Of a DNA stretch of 64,000 bases, positions 61,416 to 64,000 are shown piece after piece (the first letter of the stretch is position 1; each line of letters begins with the position of its first letter). The notes under the pieces are model-generated. The model worked only from the letters and a program-made list of their open reading frames with translations, was not told where the DNA came from and ran no database searches. The stretch comes from Halorubrum sp. CBA1229 (GTDB lineage: Archaea > Halobacteriota > Halobacteria > Halobacteriales > Haloferacaceae): positions 744,001 through 808,000 of the forward strand of contig NZ_CP054585.1 of NCBI RefSeq assembly GCF_003721435.2, in the 5' to 3' direction. The position numbers and the translations under genes are program-made.

Positions 61416-62060
61416 ATGGAACGACGCAAATTCATGATCGGACTTGGATCGCTCGCTGCTGGCGGGGCAGCTGCAACTGGGACGGGCGCCTTCTCAGAAG
61501 TTACGGCAACCCGTAATGCAGATGTCCAGATTGCGTACGACGGAGACGCCTACCTAGCGATGAAGCCGGATTCGGGGCCGAATGGCGATTACGCCCAGTG
61601 GGCAGGTGACGGATCTGGAACACTCACACTCGATTTTAGCGGCAGCAACAGTGATGTCACCGGTGGCGGAGCCGGTGTCAATAACCAAGCGGAGTTCCGA
61701 GCAGACCGCGTGTTCACGATCACAAACCAGGGAACGCAAGATGTCTGGGTTTGGTTTGAGGATGGTGTCCCCGATGAAGGAGATCCCTTGGACGTGGTCG
61801 GGTACCCCGGTTCAACAGATGGGCCGTTCGATATCTGGTTCTACCACTTTGAGGCACGTAGCCCAGAGCAAGCGCTTGACGGCGCTGCAGGCTATGTCAA
61901 CTTAGGTCCCGGAGATAGCTCAAGGATCGGTGTCGCAATCAACACTGACGTAGATGGCAATCTCAGCGAATATACTGTCCCCGTCAAGGTGATAGCTAAC
62001 GATACTCGCCCGGACGACAAGCCGACCCCTGAAGGCGTGGACAGCAAGAGCGGATTCTAA
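61416..62060 (+). CDS. Secreted SipW-substrate-like protein, DUF1102 family
   Basis: The 214-residue protein begins MERRKFMIGLGSLAAGGAAATGTGAFSEVTATRNADVQIAYD, a signal peptide ending in the GTGAFS turn shared with 57640-58533. The DUF1102 part follows: YLAMKPDSGPNGDYAQW, EFRADRVFTITNQGTQDVWVWFEDG and VNLGPGDSSRIGVAINTD. The DGPNGDYA motif is also in 53976-55511. Likely secreted or fibre-forming; no TM anchor. Lower G+C than the chromosome core. Confidence 0.83.
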   Translation: MERRKFMIGLGSLAAGGAAATGTGAFSEVTATRNADVQIAYDGDAYLAMKPDSGPNGDYAQWAGDGSGTLTLDFSGSNSDVTGGGAGVNNQAEFRADRVFTITNQGTQDVWVWFEDGVPDEGDPLDVVGYPGSTDGPFDIWFYHFEARSPEQALDGAAGYVNLGPGDSSRIGVAINTDVDGNLSEYTVPVKVIANDTRPDDKPTPEGVDSKSGF

Positions 62061-62165
62061 GAGACCAATAGAATCTGAGAATCACACGTATTGGAGTCAA
62101 GCACTAAGCTATTCGGCTGTTGTTTCCATATTGTTCAACAATAATTAGTATGATTAATTTCCTAG

Positions 62166-62381
62166 TTTCTCGTTCACAATCACGTTGATATCTCGAAGTC
62201 CACAAGTCAGGCGTACGGTCAGTATTCTTATATCAAGTCGCTACAATACGTGATCGATGGTCTTGGTGAAATGGGTTACAAAAGACAGCCTTTCTCTCCC
62301 ACTCCACACCACGATCCCTCAGCGGTAATACTCGATAGCATCTCGCGCGGTTCACTGGAGGCTCCGCTCGTGGTCGTATAG
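62166..62381 (+). pseudogene. Possible gene remnant (71 codons without start)
   Basis: Between stops at 62163 and 62379 an open frame reads GQYSYIKSLQYVIDGLGEMGYKRQ and then SAVILDSISRGSLEAPLVVV. It looks like a protein fragment but has no start codon near its beginning and no match I know. A 9-bp inverted repeat (GGAGGCTCC at 62357-62365, complement at 62403-62411) lies at its end. The rest of 62061-62530 shows no gene. Confidence 0.25.
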
Positions 62382-62546
62382 CTCACACCTAGACAAAGAC
62401 AGGGAGCCTCCTAACCAACGTTTCGAGTCATTAACGCACGAGTATTTATTACGGCTGGTACGTGGTGCCGGACGCATACACGAAGATCGCTAGGAATCTG
62501 GAATCGTTCGAGTAACGAGTATCAGGGCTCGTGAGAAAATCTCGGT

Positions 62547-62660
62547 ATGGCGTCGTCGCTCCCGCTATCAGAGGAGGAAAAAGAACGAATGCGGCGCGGC
62601 CGAGTCAGTTCCAGGGTCGCGACCGACGAAGCGGATATCGACGAGATACTCTACGGCTGA
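62547..62660 (+). CDS. Possible small protein (37 aa)
   Basis: The frame starts MASSLPLSEEEKERMRRG and ends TDEADIDEILYG. The acidic tail is haloarchaeal in style and resembles ends of small antitoxin-like or adaptor proteins. It could be the truncated tail of a larger lost gene, since a stop lies just upstream and no promoter is clear. It converges with the gene at 62675-62953. Confidence 0.35.
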   Translation: MASSLPLSEEEKERMRRGRVSSRVATDEADIDEILYG

Positions 62661-62674
62661 GTTCTGGTGTCGAT

Positions 62675-62953
62675 TCACTCCCCGTCCTCACCATTCCCAT
62701 CGCTCTCACGTTCCGCTCGCAACGTCTCCTGCGCGAACTCCCGAATTCGCTTTTTATCATCGACGCTCACGTCGACCGCCTGTGCGCTCTCGATCTGGCC
62801 GTTCACGACCGCGTTCTGCTGTGGCCCCCACACCTCGGGCGGCTGTTCCTTTATATACTCGGCCCACCGGATCACCTGCTCGTAGCGAGGCGGTCGCTCG
62901 GGGTCGTCGTCGGCTTCGGCCGAGTCCTCTTCAGGCGTTCGTGAGTCGCTCAT
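62675..62953 (-). CDS. Small partner protein of nucleotidyltransferase-like gene
   Basis: The 92-residue acidic protein has DDDPERPPRYEQVIRWAEYIKEQPPEVWGPQQNAVVNGQIESAQ and a C-terminal helix VDDKKRIREFAQETLRAER. No family is recognised. Its start overlaps the end of the nucleotidyltransferase-like gene by 23 bp, so the pair is co-translated, as in many toxin-antitoxin cassettes. Confidence 0.75.
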   Translation of the reverse strand: MSDSRTPEEDSAEADDDPERPPRYEQVIRWAEYIKEQPPEVWGPQQNAVVNGQIESAQAVDVSVDDKKRIREFAQETLRAERESDGNGEDGE

Positions 62954-63533
62954 AGCGCTCCTCGACGTCGAGTCGTTCGACCCACGTTTCGAGTCGGTCG
63001 CGGGAAAGCGTTTCTCCGAAGACGGTGTAGAGGTGCGCGGCGTCCTCGAGGTCGGTGCGACCGCCGAGCGAGAGCTTGTACGCGATCTGGAGTTCGAGCG
63101 GGCCGATGGGGACCGTGTGGCCGCCGACGTGCGCGTCCACCGCGTTCGCGAGGGACGCGTCGTCGAACTCGTCGCTCGGGAACTTCACTTCGAGGTGGGG
63201 CGTCATCTCGCCGTCCGGAGCGACCCAGATGTTCGTCTCGTTGGAGAGATTCCCGTACGTCTCGGAGAGCGGCATCGCGGGGCCCCAGTACCCCTCGCGT
63301 TCCAGCTCGGCGACGAGCCCGTCGATCCGCTCGGCCGAACAGCGCTCGATGAACACGTCGATGTCCTCGGTCGACCGCGACCGACCGGCGAGGATCGCGA
63401 CGTAGCCGGCGACGAAGACGTGGTCGATGTCGAACCGAGAGAGGATCTCGGAGAAGCCGACCGCGAGCTCGTCGAGTCGATTCGGCTCGCGGTCGACGAC
63501 GAGCCCCCGATCGGTGAGTTCGACGCCGGTCAT
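62931..63533 (-). CDS. Nucleotidyltransferase-fold protein (AbiEii-like)
   Basis: The 200-residue protein has the nucleotidyltransferase pattern FVAGYVAILAGRSRSTEDIDVFIE, where the glycine-rich turn is altered to GYVAI but the D-x-D pair is kept. TPHLEVKFP could carry the third acidic residue, and GPLELQIAYKLSLGGRTDLEDAAHLY is typical of AbiEii-like toxins and related transferases. A GATTTATCC box lies about 28 bases before the ATG at 63533. With the small overlapping partner gene it may be a toxin-antitoxin pair; that is inference. Confidence 0.8.
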   Translation of the reverse strand: MTGVELTDRGLVVDREPNRLDELAVGFSEILSRFDIDHVFVAGYVAILAGRSRSTEDIDVFIERCSAERIDGLVAELEREGYWGPAMPLSETYGNLSNETNIWVAPDGEMTPHLEVKFPSDEFDDASLANAVDAHVGGHTVPIGPLELQIAYKLSLGGRTDLEDAAHLYTVFGETLSRDRLETWVERLDVEERYERLTNA

Positions 63534-63658
63534 ACGGGCCGATTCGCGCGATGGCGGATAAATCTCCCCGACGAACCCTCCGGGAACTGCGCGATCGGGC
63601 GTCGTATCCGCCGCCCGGTTCAGATGCGCTTATATGTCCGCCGTACTGACCCTCGCAC

Positions 63659-63808
63659 ATGGACGACCACTCACACGAGCCCGACCCGGACGAGCGCGTG
63701 ACCGCCCCCATGCAGGAGTTCGGCAGCCGCGAGGTCGGCATCGGCGCGGCGGTGACCCTCGTCGGCCTGCTGGTCGCGTACGTCCTCCCCTTCCTGTTCA
63801 GCTTCTGA
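63659..63808 (+). CDS. Small haloarchaeal membrane protein (49 aa)
   Basis: The 49-residue protein starts MDDHSHEPDPDERVTAPMQE and has one hydrophobic C-terminal segment, IGAAVTLVGLLVAYVLPFLF. I recall such tiny proteins (a DUF75xx family) in many haloarchaea. CTTATATG at about 63629-63636 is 28 bases before the ATG, giving a leaderless message. Confidence 0.82.
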   Translation: MDDHSHEPDPDERVTAPMQEFGSREVGIGAAVTLVGLLVAYVLPFLFSF

Positions 63809-63865
63809 GCGACACGCGTCGCTTCCCGATTTAAAAGACACGACGAACCGCCGCCAGCGACGCGC

Positions 63866-64000
63866 TTACCGCGGGTACCAGGCCAGCGGGTGGTCGGCGG
63901 TCAGCTCTAAGCTCACGGGCTCGTCGAGCCCGAACTCCTCGACGTGGTTGTGCAGGCAGTGGACCGTGTCGCCGGTCTCCAGCTCCACCCGGTAGACGAA
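63866..64000 (-). CDS. ABC transporter ATP-binding protein, C-terminal end (partial)
   Basis: The last 44 codons of a minus-strand gene run off the window edge. YRVELETGDTVHCLHNH and DEPVSLELTADHPLAWYPR look like the C-terminal TOBE domain of spermidine/iron/thiamine-type ABC ATPases. No catalytic motifs fall inside the window, so the transported substrate cannot be told. Confidence 0.65.
   Translation of the reverse strand, partial: FVYRVELETGDTVHCLHNHVEEFGLDEPVSLELTADHPLAWYPR

Overview
This window looks like chromosomal DNA of a haloarchaeon, probably Halorubrum-like. The evidence is very high G+C with G/C at third codon positions, acidic proteins, TATA boxes about 28 bases before many start codons (leaderless transcripts), archaeal genes (SRP54, RIO2 kinase, pantoate kinase, TrmB, DNA polymerase X with PHP domain) and families mainly known from haloarchaea. 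The assignment rests on recognition; no database search was run.

Layout. 0-2 kb: the end of a GH13 amylase and a TrmB sugar regulator. 2-9.9 kb: a duplicated iron/siderophore ABC uptake region (two lipoprotein binding proteins, one permease, one ATPase, two FAD oxidoreductases). Each binding-protein promoter carries two DtxR/IdeR-like palindromes 36 bp apart. 10-22.4 kb: housekeeping genes (RIO2, lipoate ligase-like, endonuclease IV, methyltransferase, SDR, aminotransferase, Mut7-C nuclease, PolX, MFS, DUF2237). 22.4-28.5 kb: a catabolic-looking group (DoxX, BNR-repeat protein, TatD-like hydrolase, FAA hydrolase, amidohydrolase, TetR regulator) whose two divergent promoter regions share one inverted repeat. 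A strongly structured non-coding block lies at 25.1-25.4 kb. 28.5-33.8 kb: MFS, SRP54, DICT protein, pantoate kinase and a zinc-ribbon membrane protein. 33.8-35.2 kb: a TnpB-only IS1341-type element with a probable omega-RNA hairpin. 35.2-42.4 kb: two PPOX-fold flavin-binding proteins, two SDRs, small proteins, and an archaellum D/E-domain protein overlapping an actin-like ATPase. 42.5-48.8 kb: a complete seven-gene Mrp (Mnh) Na+/H+ antiporter operon. 49.0-49.3 kb: an intron-containing tRNA-Gln(TTG) with a duplicated 3' end.

50.3-62.1 kb is the most unusual part. An ER-type (SipW/Sec11-like) signal peptidase, DUF5305, rhomboid and DUF1102-like proteins are followed by a low-G+C stretch. That stretch holds a membrane-anchored HTH protein and several small secreted proteins with SipW-substrate-like N-termini. 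Three of these genes and the regulator share an upstream CATAAC element. A 2.4-kb transposon with 17-bp inverted ends and a perfect 8-bp target duplication sits in the middle. It carries another copy of the secreted family plus a dead IS6-type element. I read the region as a candidate haloarchaeal counterpart of the Bacillus tapA-sipW-tasA matrix-fibre locus. That function is inferred, not shown.

62.1-64 kb: gene remnants, a nucleotidyltransferase-like two-gene cassette, a small membrane protein and the end of an ABC ATPase gene.
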